This document shows positions 1-9,790 of a stretch of DNA of 64,000 nt, one piece after another. The position numbers and the translations under genes are program-made. Below the pieces are notes generated by a model. The model saw nothing but the letters and a program-made list of their open reading frames with translations, was not told where the DNA came from and ran no database searches. Each line of letters begins with the position of its first letter. The first letter of the stretch is position 1. The DNA is from Norana najaformis (Eukaryota > Annelida > Clitellata > Crassiclitellata > Hormogastridae): contig OZ029913.1 of assembly GCA_964023275.1 (NCBI GenBank), forward strand, positions 47,061,976-47,125,975, read 5' to 3'.

Positions 1-124
1 CGTCCTCTTTTTGCAGCTATTTGTTATCAATGACTTGAGACTTTCAGAGTCAATGTTATCTAAATGTCGGCTGGAATCCAGCTTGGTTCCATCAAACGTC
101 ATTCTCTTCATTCCTTGTGTCGAA

Positions 125-1400
125 CTACTTGGTCGACGAGTTGGCGAGTCCGCAACGTTCAACAATGTGTAGATAATCGTGTTGTCGTCTTCCATACCGT
201 GACTTCGACTCTATATGGCTGATTGAGTTACCATTTTTTGTACCAGGCAAACATCGGTCCACACTGAATCCTTTTGTAGAATTTATTAAATTTAAACTCC
301 GTTCATTTTCAGTTCTTGTTGTCGAAAATGATGTTTCTCGATGGAACAATTTCCAAAATAGTTTTCGAATCGGAAATGCTATGACATCAATCGTGTTAGA
401 AAAAGCTTGAACAAATTTAATATCAAGACGGATAATCCCCTGTTTAATCAGACTAGAATAACCTTCGGCTGTCAAGTCGAATGTGTAAAGAGCAAATCCT
501 TCAGCAGAATCTTCTCTGGTTAAAAAATTTCCTCCGTCTCTCGTTTATGTTTTCCTCGTATCTAGTCCACTTTCCGGTTTCCCACCACTAACTACGAATA
601 AGCGCTGATAAATTGGCTATTGTTAAAAATTATTTCAAAAGGTTTCACCAATTGATGTTGTCTGAACTAAGACATACGCATAAGTTTAAAGTCGAATAGA
701 TTCTTTATGCAGCTTCGATTAAACGCATCTTTATCTGTACAACATACGATTCTTATAAGTATCATTCCGGAGAATAGGCTTTCTTGTGTAGCATCAAGAT
801 TGCCTCTCAATACCATAAAAGATTTACAAATGACTCTTCGAATCGGGAATTTTGCATTTCCTTTCTCGAGAGCCTTTGATTATGAGCTAGAAACACCAAA
901 GGACTAAGCTTATTCTTTTCTCACGTAAAATTTGCATTCTAAAATTCGAACTTTGTATTCAACATCTGGTACGAACGAAAGTAAGCAAAATACGTCTTTA
1001 TTTCTAACGAGACGCACCCATATATTATCGTAGTTAAGAAGAAAGCGATCTTGAAAACTAGATCGCTGTGAATGCATTCTATATGTCAACAACACGTCCT
1101 TCGCCAGACAATGCACTGAATTTTTCTTGAAGCCTTCATTTAGGCCTACGACATCGACGTGCTGTGTAAAATAAGTTTATCGAACCCACGTGTCACCATC
1201 TGCATCTTAGAAATGATTTTAGTATCTTTATAGAACAAAGTCGATGTCAACTGCGACGTTTTGGCTGCATCGCCGTAGCTGAGAATAATTTCCAAGAAAT
1301 TTCGTTATGCGTATGTGTTACTTGATGCTGTGACAAGAGCAGCCTATCGTTTAACGTGATGTCGTCTTTCGAAAACAGAATGTGTAAAAATCAGTTTATC
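125..1400 (-). pseudogene. Polinton major-capsid-like protein, broken
   Basis: Minus-strand pieces read in order, in different frames: about 1345-1215 (contains ILSYGDAAKTSQ), 1116-910 (contains IRLVRNKD-like text, here WVRLVRNKDVFCLLS), 905-700 (contains AKFPIRRVICKSF and DKDAFN) and 475-350 (contains GIIRLDIKFVQAF). These correspond in order to the double jelly-roll capsid family of Polintons, often labelled F54H12.2-like in animal genomes. Stops and frameshifts interrupt all joins, and a section between about 690 and 500 is missing or unreadable, so no full protein can be made. The product would have been a virion-type shell protein. Below position 350 the frame stays open to 125 but I recognise nothing in it; it may belong to a neighbouring gene. 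Confidence 0.7.
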
Positions 1401-1418
1401 GACCCCACGTGTCACCAT
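1164..1418. repeat. 36-bp imperfect direct repeat pair in capsid remnant
   Basis: Positions 1164-1199 and 1382-1418 carry nearly the same sequence, both containing CACGTGTCACCAT, about 220 bp apart. Both lie inside the capsid-like pseudogene and place the same short peptide twice, which the intact family would not have. It looks like a local duplication during decay. Confidence 0.55.
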
Positions 1419-1419
1419 T

Positions 1420-2049
1420 TCAAGTGGGCTTGTTGTTTGCTCTTATAATTGTGCTCTAACATACAATTGCGTGCTCGCTAAATCGATAGTCTTTCCAGCC
1501 CTGATAATACCAAATTATATAGGTGTGAATTGTTACTTATATAGGTGTTAATTGTGGCTATCGGATTTTATTCTACACATGTATCCGTTTCTATGCTAGT
1601 CTGGGTTGGAGGCACAATAAGCAGATCTAATTCGCCCTTTCTAGAACTGAAGTTGAACAAACGCCATACTTAAACTTTGCTAAGTATGTCACGTTTGGTT
1701 CTTTTCTTATACTTCTTAGGTTACTGTTGCCTCCTCTTCTTGCTGCTGCAGCTTTGCGTCTTGAACGCGCTCGACGAACCAATTGCTTTTATGCCTTCTG
1801 ATACGAGTCTTTTTTGCTTGACTATAAATTTCTGCCCTTCTGCTGCGTCTTTAGCAATCTGTAATCCGGTTCTCAGTAACTATCTTCTAATGCTTTAGCA
1901 CCTGTTTGAATTAGCACCTAATAGCTTCTGACAATGTATTGAGAATACTTTCCAATCTGTATCCACGCTGCAACCGTGCACCGTGAAACTCGAGCACTCC
2001 ATTTTCACTCTATTTCAAGTAATAATCTTTGAACACAAATCTGATTGCT
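1420..2049. other. No recognisable gene; Polinton interior
   Basis: This stretch lies between the two capsid gene remnants. The minus strand at about 1900-1690 reads an Arg/Ala-rich piece (contains RRARSRRKAAAARR) that could be the tail of a small basic virion protein, but frames are broken and I cannot name it. The plus-strand hydrophobic frame over the same bases is its antisense shadow. Confidence 0.3.
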
Positions 2050-2839
2050 TCACAACAATTTTTTTTTAATTGTAGAGTAAGAGCTTTTATTAAGTCTGAA
2101 ATAAAGTGTCGCTATTACCTTCCTGTATTCGAATGTTAACAGATTTTCAGTGACACTGTATCTACTATATTTCTCTGCTGAATTGGCACATACAGACAGC
2201 AGTTTTCATATAAGTCTATCCAATGCATGATATCAACACTTTTGCCTGCTACGTTGACGATGCGAAGTAAAAGTTTTTGCGTCGTCAGTACGGACGTACT
2301 CAAATACATTACAATACATGGTACACGTATATGGAAGAAACGTCTCGGTTTATATCGCAAGCATTACTAGATCTTCAAAGCAAAGCTGCCACGTCGTTGT
2401 TTACGACGGAGTTCTGTCATCCACCAATATCCAACATTACACACAGCTAATAAGAAGTGCATGTTTCTGTCTTGACGCTGGCATTCCAGCTTTAGCAAGA
2501 AGGTCGTATTTAAACTTTGTGTAAGCGTATATTTTGAGTTTTTTGGTAGTGTTTTTGATATGGTCGTTTATCGTCTGTATGAAATCTACCGATGCCAGGA
2601 GGCAAGCACATCGTATTTTGCGTTTGAACCAGCTTGTCGTTTATATCTGCCATTTGTAAATATGTGACTTCTTTCGCCCTTCTCTGATTGAACCAGCTAT
2701 GTTGATATTGGATTTCCACCAAACTAACTTGGCAGTCGCTGGACAACGAAAAAAACTTTTTTCTAGCCTTATCGTATAACGAGCGAGTGTTGTTGGGGTA
2801 GTAATGCATGGAGTTATAGTTTGGTAATATAAGATACAT
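2050..2839 (-). pseudogene. Polinton penton-like minor capsid protein, broken
   Basis: The minus strand opens with MYLILPNYNSMHYYPNNT at 2839 and runs to about 2510 (contains VSLVEIQYQHSWF), then continues in another frame at 2360-2136 (contains LLLRIVNVAGKS and YVPIQQRNIVDTVSL). Both halves resemble the penton-like minor capsid protein that sits beside the major capsid gene in Polintons. I prefer the Met at 2839 over the one at 2848, because the upstream codons come from the terminal inverted repeat of the adjoining MITE. At least one frameshift lies between the halves. Function in a living element would be the five-fold vertex of the capsid. Confidence 0.62.
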
Positions 2840-2844
2840 AATTG

Positions 2845-3345
2845 TCATTCCAGCTCAACTCAACCAATTTTGAGGAAGGTTCCCACCCGACCATCTCAGA
2901 ATTGGCTGAAATTTTAACCACATGTTGCAAGATGTACAGGATGGAAAAGCCCAACATTTTCTGCAATATTTAAAATACTTTCCAAGATATCGATGATTCC
3001 GTGACCCCACCCTCCGAAGGCATTTCGCGAAACTTCGAGATGTCCACTTTTGAGTACTGATATATCCAGAGCTGTTAGAACAATTTAGATTATTTTTTTC
3101 CAGCTGTACAGTTTCTTGTGCAGATTACAAAAATATAATTATGATTATTGTGTGTACTATGATTTCAGTTGTATTAAATGTCAAAAATTGCCTTCATATT
3201 CATTTTATTCCTAAATTTTGCAATATTCAGTTATCAGAAAAATTTTGGGGTTTTCAAACCAGTACATCTTGCAACATGTGGTTAAAATTTCAGCCAATTC
3301 TGAAATGGTCGGGTGAGAGGCATTGATTGAGTTGAGCTGGAATGA
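2845..3345. mobile_element. 501-bp MITE with about 85-bp terminal inverted repeats
   Basis: The left end (TCATTCCAGCTCAACTCAA, 2845 on) is repeated in inverse at the right end (to 3345). The arms run about 85 bp, through the shared ACCATNTCAGAATTGGCTG and ACCACATGTTGCAAGATGTAC segments, with a few mismatches. The interior is AT-rich without a gene. It sits just upstream of the penton-like start in the Polinton and separates that gene from the integrase. I could not see a convincing target-site duplication, so the superfamily is unassigned. The left arm and most of the interior recur at 42976-43355, where the element continues into longer sequence; this copy may be a deletion derivative of that one. 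Confidence 0.82.
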
Positions 3346-3479
3346 CCCATTTGTGCTATGCTGAAAGTTTTCACTAAATTACAAAGGTCATAGCTGTGAA
3401 GGATATGTTTAGTGACGAACTTAGGAGCTCGTAAAATTTGAATATATCGGTGGTCCACGAGTAGAATTTTCCACTAAGC

Positions 3480-4480
3480 AAAATATTCCGTTTTGCCTTC
3501 ACAGTTGCGTGTTCTTAATACTTTGCGTTCTACAAGCATTATCTTCCTTCAAAATTTGCTGCAATTCGTAAACGTAAAATTTTCGTTTTAACTGTTTGTC
3601 GTTTGAATCTGCAATTTCGTATGTCATTGAATCGAACAAAACTTGTTAAAATTTCTTCTGTCCAAGAAGGCAGATAGCCCGCTTTGAAATCAATTCTGGC
3701 TTTACTTAATCTCATATTGGCGCCCATGTGGTATTTCCACTTTGCAGGTCTTTTCTTTTTGCTATACAATCGCTTTTTAATAACGTCTTCGTTTTCACTA
3801 AACACTTAGTTAGGCATCAAACCTATGTTTCGATCATCAGCGATAGTATACACGTGCACTAGATCATGGAACACGTCTCCATAGCGTAAGGTACTTTTTA
3901 TGCGAAATATTTACAGATCTTTGTTTTCAGCGTACGCTCCGTTTTTTATCGGTTTATAAATGTACCGGATGTCTGTCGAGTAATAGCGACAAGAAGACCT
4001 TGGTCAAGAACGATCCAGTCTTTGATTTAAGCGCGAATGCCAGTGCATATTTAGAAAGAAGCGTCTATACACGCTAAAAGATACTTGTATTTATCATTAT
4101 ACTTTGGCAAAGAAGAAACCTCTGCCAAGTCAACCTGCCACAAAGCGTCTATAACAACTGTGAACGTTTATGTTTACATACATTTCAATTTTGCAGGTTT
4201 ATGGAGGGTAAGTACACCTTGTTCTGAAACAAAATTTTATTATAATTGTTTTTGTAGTTTTCCTTCGAATGTCTTGAAAAATGGTAACACCGCCAGAACT
4301 ACCGGCCTGTTTAGGATTAAAATACGAATATATCAGCATGGTTCCAAACAATTTTTTCTTTTTCTGCGACTTCGAGTAACTGACTTGCTATCTGCTTCGA
4401 TGCATTAATATATTTGATCCTGTCCTCGTTGCCAATTAATTCGCGTACAATATTATTATCTTTCAATGCGTCATGCAGGA
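3480..4480 (-). pseudogene. Polinton-type integrase, broken
   Basis: On the minus strand, around 4170-4080, the sequence reads ALWQVDLAEVSSLPKYN, matching the start of a retroviral-type DDE integrase core with its first catalytic Asp. Further down, 3900-3820 reads YGDVFHDLVHVYTIAD, and 3805-3540 reads a Lys-rich tail containing MRLSKARIDFKAGYLPSWTEE, which resembles the chromo/SH3-like C-terminal part of Polinton integrases. Several stops and frame changes lie between, and the second Asp and the Glu could not be placed. The enzyme would have joined element ends to target DNA. Confidence 0.62.
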
Positions 4481-4530
4481 AGTTGCTTCCAATAGGTGGG
4501 ACTTGGAGTCGAGACTCTTTCTGAGCAAGT

Positions 4531-4634
4531 CGTTTGCCAAATACACAGCTTGGATTCTAGAAATCGTTGTATATCTTCAAGACGTTTGCCAAATACACAG
4601 CTTGGATTCTAGAAATCGTTGTATATCTTCAAGA
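4531..4634. repeat. Exact 52-bp tandem duplication
   Basis: A 52-bp unit starting CGTTTGCCAAATACACAGCT occurs twice head to tail (4531-4582 and 4583-4634) with no differences that I can see. It lies in the Polinton remnant, inside a readable minus-strand stretch. The identity of the two units points to a recent slippage or repair duplication, or to an assembly artefact. Confidence 0.9.
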
Positions 4635-4780
4635 CGAGTTCTCCTTTCTCGCTCCACTTCAGATCTGCATTATTTAAAACGTGCATCAAATGGCGTGAAG
4701 CGTGAGACTTCCACTTCTTCGGAGTTTTAAGCTCCTGCAGATTCTCCACATATTTATTCTGCTTTATATTCATCATAATT

Positions 4781-5053
4781 AGCAACTATACCTTTAGATA
4801 TAATTTTGTTTTAACGCTAGGTTTATGCATTTTTAATTATTGACTTTATTTGAAAAGCCTACAATTTTCCCCATCGTAGTCAGCAATATTTCTAGGTAGT
4901 GCAGCATAGATTCGCCGTCTAAGTTGGACAATGTTCCCTCTAATGTGGTTTCTTTCCATTTCTCAATTTGTCTGAGTTCGACTAAAACCATCTCATGCGC
5001 AACTCTAACGATTGTGATTTAGAGGCAAGCCTAGGGCTAGTTCGGTTCATGCA
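4781..5053. other. No gene seen
   Basis: AT-rich sequence between the Polinton remnant and the first copy of a dispersed repeat. No coding stretch or repeat recognised. Confidence 0.4.
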
Positions 5054-5218
5054 CGGGGACCCTAATGAGGTCCGTTCACATGGAGGTCATTACATAATCA
5101 TTCTGGGCGCCTCGCCATTTATAGCGTGGCGCCCATTCAAACGGACAGCGGTGGTGAAGGATCTAACACGATAAATTCATTACAAAATGAGCAGAGTCGA
5201 GGCCATACGGTCGCTATA
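5054..5218 (+). repeat. Dispersed short repeat family, copy A
   Basis: Begins with CACGGGGACC and ends with GGCCATACGGTCGCTATA. Between them it shares TGGCGCCCATTCAAA and a GGTGAAGGATCT-like core with copies at 57631-57741 and 59889-59998, all on the plus strand. This copy has about 60 extra bases between the opening box and the core. I see no coding sense conserved across the three copies. It could be a SINE or a short non-autonomous transposon. Confidence 0.75.
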
Positions 5219-5590
5219 TTTTGCATTTTACGTGGTTGCTATAAACGCGACCAGCACAGAATGATCGGTAATGCCACATGTCTAAGCTTGCAATTATCGC
5301 TGAAAAATTTTCTTCAGAGATTGAATCGATGTCGTATTTATGTCATTGTAATATTTTCTTCCGAGCCTTAACGAAAGGTTAATTCCTTTTTAATATAAAA
5401 AAAATAATAATGTAGAGATTAGAGTGCTGTAGTTCGTAAGCAGTCGACGAGTCGAAAACAAAGATTCAGAAGCACTTGAAGCAGGGAGAAACAGTTAGTC
5501 CAGGAAGGCATGCAACAAAAGTTCGGTTTTTAAATGTTTCTTGAAAGTAGTGATGGATGTAGCGTTCCTTATGACAGAAGGAAGATTGTT
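5219..5590. other. No gene seen; probably LINE 3' flank
   Basis: AT-rich, containing an A-rich run near 5395. It lies downstream of the minus-strand LINE that ends about 5590; part of it may be that LINE's 3' untranslated region, but I see no clear end. Confidence 0.35.
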
Positions 5591-5596
5591 CCATAT

Positions 5597-7133
5597 TCAA
5601 GGTGCTGCCGAGAAGAACGATTTTAATGAAGTTGAAGTCCGACTGCGATGATGAATTAAGGTACGGTTACCAGAGGACCTCATGCTTCTTGAGGGCATAT
5701 GTATTTGAAGAAGATCAGTCAGATATGAGGGAGTATTCAGTGTTATGCAGTTGTAGATGATGCTTGACATCTTGTATATAATGCTTTCTTTAATCGGTAA
5801 CCAGTGAAATGATTTCAGGAGTGGTTTACTGGGAGTGCGGTATGATGAGTTACAGATAACCCGTGCAAGGTTGCTTTGAATTCGTTGAAGGCAGGTCAGG
5901 TTTTTTGAAGAAGTACCAAACAAGGGACTATTGCAATAGTCAAGACGAGAGTTTACTATACTACAGGCAATAGTGTTGGCGAGCTCTTTATTGAGGAAAG
6001 GCCGAATATGCCGAAGAGCTTGAATATGAAAGTTAGTGGAGCGAACAATTTCAACAATTTGAGCATCCATGGATAGGGTTGAGTTAAGTTTCACACCAAG
6101 AATTTTTACAGCGGATGACAATTTAATATCAGTGTTTGAGAAGGCCGGTTTGAGAGATTCATGTTTGGCAATTTGAGATCTGGTTCCAAAAATTATGGCT
6201 TCAGTTTTGGATGGGTTAAGGAGTAGACCATTTTCAAGAAACCAAAGGTTAACAGCCTCAGCACAACGGTTCATAGTTTCGCAGCTGGTATGTCCAGAAG
6301 TAAGATAAGTGTAGAGTTGTGTATCATCCGCATATTGATGAAATTTAAATCCAAAGGATTGTATAAGGCAACTGACAGGTGAGACAAACATGGAAAAAAG
6401 AAAAGGACCTAGTACACTCCCTTGGGGTACTCCAGTGGTTGAGGGCAGAGGGTCAGGTTTAAAAATTCTGCCTTCGAGATAGGATGACAGCCAGTTTAAA
6501 GCATTTCCCGAGATGCCAAAAGCATCTTTCGCTCGGGCTAAAAGCAATTTATGGTCCATTGCATCAAAAGCAGCCGAGATGTCAAGAGAAAATAAACAGG
6601 TTGCAGAGCTATCATCAATATTTGAGTAGATGTCATTAGTGATTTTCAGGAGGGTTGTCTCACTTGAGTGTGCAGGCCTAAAACCCGATTGAAAAGGATT
6701 GAAATTTGGTGAGGATGTAATGTGAAGAGATAGTCTGGCTAAGGCAAGTTTCTCCAGGATTTTTGAAAAAGTAAGGAGATTTGAAATTGGTCGAAGGTTA
6801 GTCAAATCCGTTGGGTCAAGACCATCCTTTTTTTAGCAGTGGAGTAACACTAGCAGATTTTAAAGTAGTTGGAAAACGGCCAGACTTTAAAGAAAGGTTA
6901 GCAAGGTGAGCAATAAGTGGGGCAAAAAGATCCGGACAAGATTTCAGGATTTTTGTTGGGAGATAGTCAAGTGGTGAAGTTTTGGGTTTAAGATTTAGGA
7001 TAATGTTATTAACCTCTTCCGTGGTGACTGGACAGAGTTCAGATAGGAGTTGCGGAGTAGCCAGGTGAAAGGATATGTCAATATGGTGGAGAGACTCAAG
7101 GCGATCCAATATAGTACGTTTAATTTTTTCCAA
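5597..7133 (-). pseudogene. LINE reverse transcriptase (one frameshift)
   Basis: RNA-dependent DNA polymerase of a non-LTR retrotransposon, which would copy element RNA at a nicked target. The 402-residue C-terminal portion shows LDISAAFDAMDH (first catalytic Asp), GVPQGSVLGP and YADDTQLY (catalytic Asp pair), then the thumb and the conserved tail ending in a LKSFFSAAP-like end. The upstream 105 residues carry the usual pre-RT text (VTPLLKKG) and join through a single extra base near 6822 in an A/G run. Apart from this the RT looks full length, so the loss of activity may be fairly recent. A substitute start within the long frame is unlikely to be used. Confidence 0.88.
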
Positions 7134-7166
7134 TTTGTCCTTGAAGAAGGTAGAAATCTCGTTGAA

Positions 7167-7791
7167 TCATATTATAAGAGAGGAGAATGTTGAAAGTAGA
7201 TGATCAATTGCTGATGGTGAGTTACCAGGACAGTTGAAATCTCCACAGATAAGTGGGTACCCTGAAATTGTAAAGTGTTCATCCAGAAGATCAGAGAATT
7301 CATCAAAGAAGATGTTTGTAGGCAGCGTCAGGTTGCATATGGAAGCTTCCAATGATATTAACCTTATATTGGCTAAAGCTGGCTTTGAGACATAATCGCT
7401 CATAGGTTGTAACAGTAGATGAGAGGTTTAGGATCTTGATGTCAAGTTCATTTCGGTATATAATGGCAAGACCACCACCCTAGCGGTTCAGTCGGCAGTG
7501 TTTGAGGCACTTAAAACCTTTAGGAGCAATATTGTCACTGATAGCGGGGGGGTCGTCCGCTTTTATCCAAGATTCTGTAATGATGAAATAGTCAAGATTG
7601 TTATCAAGAATGATGTAGTGAATGAGTTCAGCTGTGTTAACGGCAGAGCGACAGTTTAGTAGTCCAAATTTTAAATGGTTCATAGTGGGTCCAGGATTTA
7701 GTTCGACACATCCAATGAGAAGTAAAAGAATGACATGAGCTCTTGCAAAAACACGTATTGACTTGCATGTGGAAAGCTTGAAAGGTGGCAT
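7167..7791 (-). pseudogene. LINE apurinic-type endonuclease, truncated
   Basis: N-terminal APE-type endonuclease that would nick the target. It reads from a Met at 7791 through the 2A-like motif, then FGLLNCRSAVN (the Asn motif) and IITESWIK (the Glu motif). An in-frame TAG follows CRLNR at about 7480; reading resumes with GGGLAIIYRNELD, shifts frame near 7345, and reaches ICGDFNCPGN (the GDFN metal/phosphate motif) near 7230. Immediately after, at about 7167, the sequence jumps to the pre-RT linker, so the SDH catalytic motif and several hundred bases normally found between are gone. Confidence 0.82.
7687..7728 (-). other. 2A-like ribosome-skipping motif
   Basis: The minus strand reads LLLLIGCVELNPGP followed by T, directly in front of the endonuclease domain. 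The tail NPGP after a hydrophobic run matches the 2A peptide consensus, in which a ribosome skips the Gly-Pro bond. 2A-like peptides at this position are known from CR1/L2-type LINEs of sea urchin and other invertebrates. Here the usual Asp of the DxExNPGP box is Cys (CVELNPGP), which may lower activity. Confidence 0.8.
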
Positions 7792-7800
7792 AGAATTAAA

Positions 7801-8369
7801 ATTATGTAGTATGCGGTAGTCAATGTTGAAAACAGTAGCACTGACTTCTGTAGTATGATGGAAAGAATCATTATATCCAAACCTTGTGATATTAGCTTTC
7901 TTTGTATACTAGTCGATTTGTCTGAAATTACCATTTTCAGCCGCCGTGCCAGTTGGGGTAGAAATTTTGGTACACACAAAAAAAGAATAAGTGCTGGAAA
8001 AGTCATGAAACAATCCCTGAACATGACTAAGTATTCCAAAACGTTTTTAGTGATAGTAAAACACTATGAAATGGTAATCAAAAAGGCTCAAAATTAAAAC
8101 TTTGTTGAACATTCGATTAAAAAAAATTAGAAGGCAGCCATCTTGACGCTCTCCCCCTGCTAATTTATTCTAATATATGCTAATATATTCTTTACACATT
8201 CGCACAGACTTCACTGAATAGGAGACTCGTGTCACAATTCTCTAAAATGTTTTCCTCACTTTAGTCGATGCTTCTTTAATCGATTTTAGCTTTGCACGAG
8301 ACTTTTCAGTTTGGACGGCATTTCAACAGAATGACCGCTGACCACAGGACAATAGGCCTCATACCGCCA
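7801..8369. other. No gene seen
   Basis: Sequence between the head of the minus-strand LINE and the plus-strand RTE-like LINE. It may contain the former's 5' region. The open frames over 7698-8097 on both strands lack recognisable motifs. Confidence 0.35.
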
Positions 8370-9790
8370 TGCGTCGAAGATCATTTTGAAAATATTAACT
8401 AGAAAGGATGGAAAGCAAAGCAGAAACTATACAGAAGTTACACGAGAAGACCAGTTTGGATTCAGAAGAAGAAGGGGAACAAAAGACGAAATTGGAGTCC
8501 TAAGAACACTGAAGGAGAGACGTTTGCAACATGGGAAAGATTTGTATATCTGCTTTGTGGATTATGGAAAGGCCTTTGACAGAGTAAACTGGAGCAAACT
8601 CATGACAATACTCAAAAAGATTGGAGTAGACTGGAGAATAGACGGTCAATAAGAAACTTGTACATGGACATGTCAATGATGTCGAGAATACAGAGAATGA
8701 ACTCACACCTGGAGGAATCTTTCGATTTTTTTTCAAATCAGATTTTCGAATCTTTCCAGTTGGCAGCCATGCCTGACTTAATCAGACAGAGCTGCCATCT
8801 ATCACCTTTATTGTTCAACATCTACATACAGGTGTTGATCACAGAATTGCTGGAAATATAGTTGATGGAGTCGAGGTTGGGGAATCTGGTAAATGCAACA
8901 AGATTTGCGGATGATCAGGCAGTGGTAGTTTGACCAATGCTGGACTACAAAGAATAATGGATGCGCTGAACAAAAAATCGGAATAATATGGTATGAAGAT
9001 AAATAAAAAGAAAACAAAGGTGATGAGACTGAGCAAATGCGAAGGAAAAAGACTAACTATTGTAGTCGGTGGTACAAAAATTGAACAAGTCCACCAGTTC
9101 TGTCATCTTGGAAGTTTAATATCAGATGACTGTAGATGCAGTGCCGAGATCAAGAGAAGAATAGCAATGGGAAAAGAAGCATTCTGGAAGAGAGGAGAAT
9201 TTCTGAGAGGAAGGTGGAATCTGGATCTAAAGGAAAGAATGGCGAAAAGCTTCATATGGAGTGTAACACTGTTTGGTTCTGAGACACTGACTGTTGGAAA
9301 GGCAGAAACTGAGAAACTCTATGCATTTGAAATGTGGATATGGAGAACACTGGCCGAAATCAGCTGGAAGGATTATAAAACAAACAAGAAGACACATAAG
9401 TAAGGACACTGTCAATACAATAAGTATGAGACAAAAGAGCTGGATTGGTCACATGCTACGTGCAAATTCTCTCCTGAAGAGAGTGATTGAAGGAAGAATT
9501 GAGGGAAAGAAGGTTCTATCTCTATGGAATGGACTTCCGCCTTCGATTCGTGCAGCTGTCTCTGCTGTAGACAGAGTTGAGTTAGCTCGTTGTTTAAAGA
9601 CGTTCTTACTTTCCAGGGGTCCTCAAGCTGGAAGCGCTTCTGAGTAGGTCGTCCTGTAAGAAGCGCTATATAAGTTATCTAATACAATACGATCCAGGGA
9701 AAGGGCAGAGAAACGAGAAGAGTGGCGTCTTTGGATTCTAGGACCTGCCCAAGGGCAGAACAGTGAAGAAGACCGCTAAGCATTCTGCAC
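8370..9790 (+). pseudogene. RTE-like LINE reverse transcriptase, broken
   Basis: Plus-strand pieces in order: 8420-8650 (EDQFGFRR, then DLYICFVDYGKAFDRVNW with the first catalytic Asp), 8780-8860 (CHLSPLLFNIYI), about 8910 (RFADD, the catalytic pair), 8993-9403 (GSLISDDCRC; GSETLTVGKAE; FEMWIWRTLAEISW) and 9420-9500 (KSWIGHMLRANSLLKRVIEGRIEGK). This layout is typical of the RTE/BovB-like reverse transcriptases common in invertebrates. Frameshifts occur between most pieces. The 5' half including the endonuclease is missing. The C-terminal end is split by a 186-bp LINE tail and resumes at 9696 (QGKGQRNEK). Confidence 0.82.
9510..9695 (+). mobile_element. 5'-truncated L2-like LINE 3' end with TSD
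   Basis: Inside the RTE-like LINE, the reading changes at 9510 to WNGLPPSIRAAVSAV and LARCLKTFLLSR, the extreme C-terminus of an L2/CR1-like RT. This is followed by the 3' box AAGCGCTATATAAG (9661-9674) and a tail with TAATACAATAC. AGGGAAAG occurs on both sides (9502-9509 and 9696-9703), which I read as the target-site duplication. The host reading (EGRIEGK, then QGKGQRNEK) resumes after it, confirming an insertion. Confidence 0.85.

Larger units (their letters stand above)
1..4780 (-). mobile_element. Degraded Polinton/Maverick remnant
   Basis: Three separate minus-strand reading stretches, all broken by stops and frameshifts, match gene products that occur together in Polintons (large self-synthesising DNA transposons related to adintoviruses): a retroviral-type integrase (about 4480-3480), a minor capsid or penton-like protein (2839-2050) and a major-capsid-like protein (1400-125). 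Gene order and shared orientation support one element. A further readable minus-strand stretch at about 4775-4640 (KNKYVENLQELK-like start, then Lys/Trp-rich) is probably another gene piece. The protein-primed polymerase, ATPase, protease and long terminal inverted repeats are not seen. The window starts inside the element, so its end is unknown. The family call is from recalled similarity of the proteins; the disruptions show it is an old copy. Confidence 0.72.
5590..7800 (-). mobile_element. L2/CR1-like LINE, internally deleted
   Basis: Minus-strand order is: 2A-like motif and endonuclease start (7791-7480), endonuclease middle (7403-7167), pre-RT linker (7133-6816) and reverse transcriptase to the C-terminus (6805-5597). 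The RT has the fingers/palm motifs expected of L2/CR1-type LINEs (GVPQGSVLGPFLFSMF; YADDTQLY). Breaks visible: an in-frame TAG at about 7480, a frameshift at about 7345, a large in-frame-context loss at about 7167-7140 that removes the endonuclease C-terminus, and a one-base frameshift at about 6822. The element is therefore inactive, though its RT core is well kept. Confidence 0.9.

Noticed and set aside
1677-1898. Hydrophobic 73-residue plus-strand frame that could be a membrane peptide
   Set aside because: It lies antisense to an Arg/Ala-rich stretch of the Polinton remnant; a shadow is the simpler explanation.
2836-3355. A target-site duplication for the 501-bp MITE
   Set aside because: Flanks (AATTG on the left, CCCATTTG on the right) do not match convincingly; superfamily left open.
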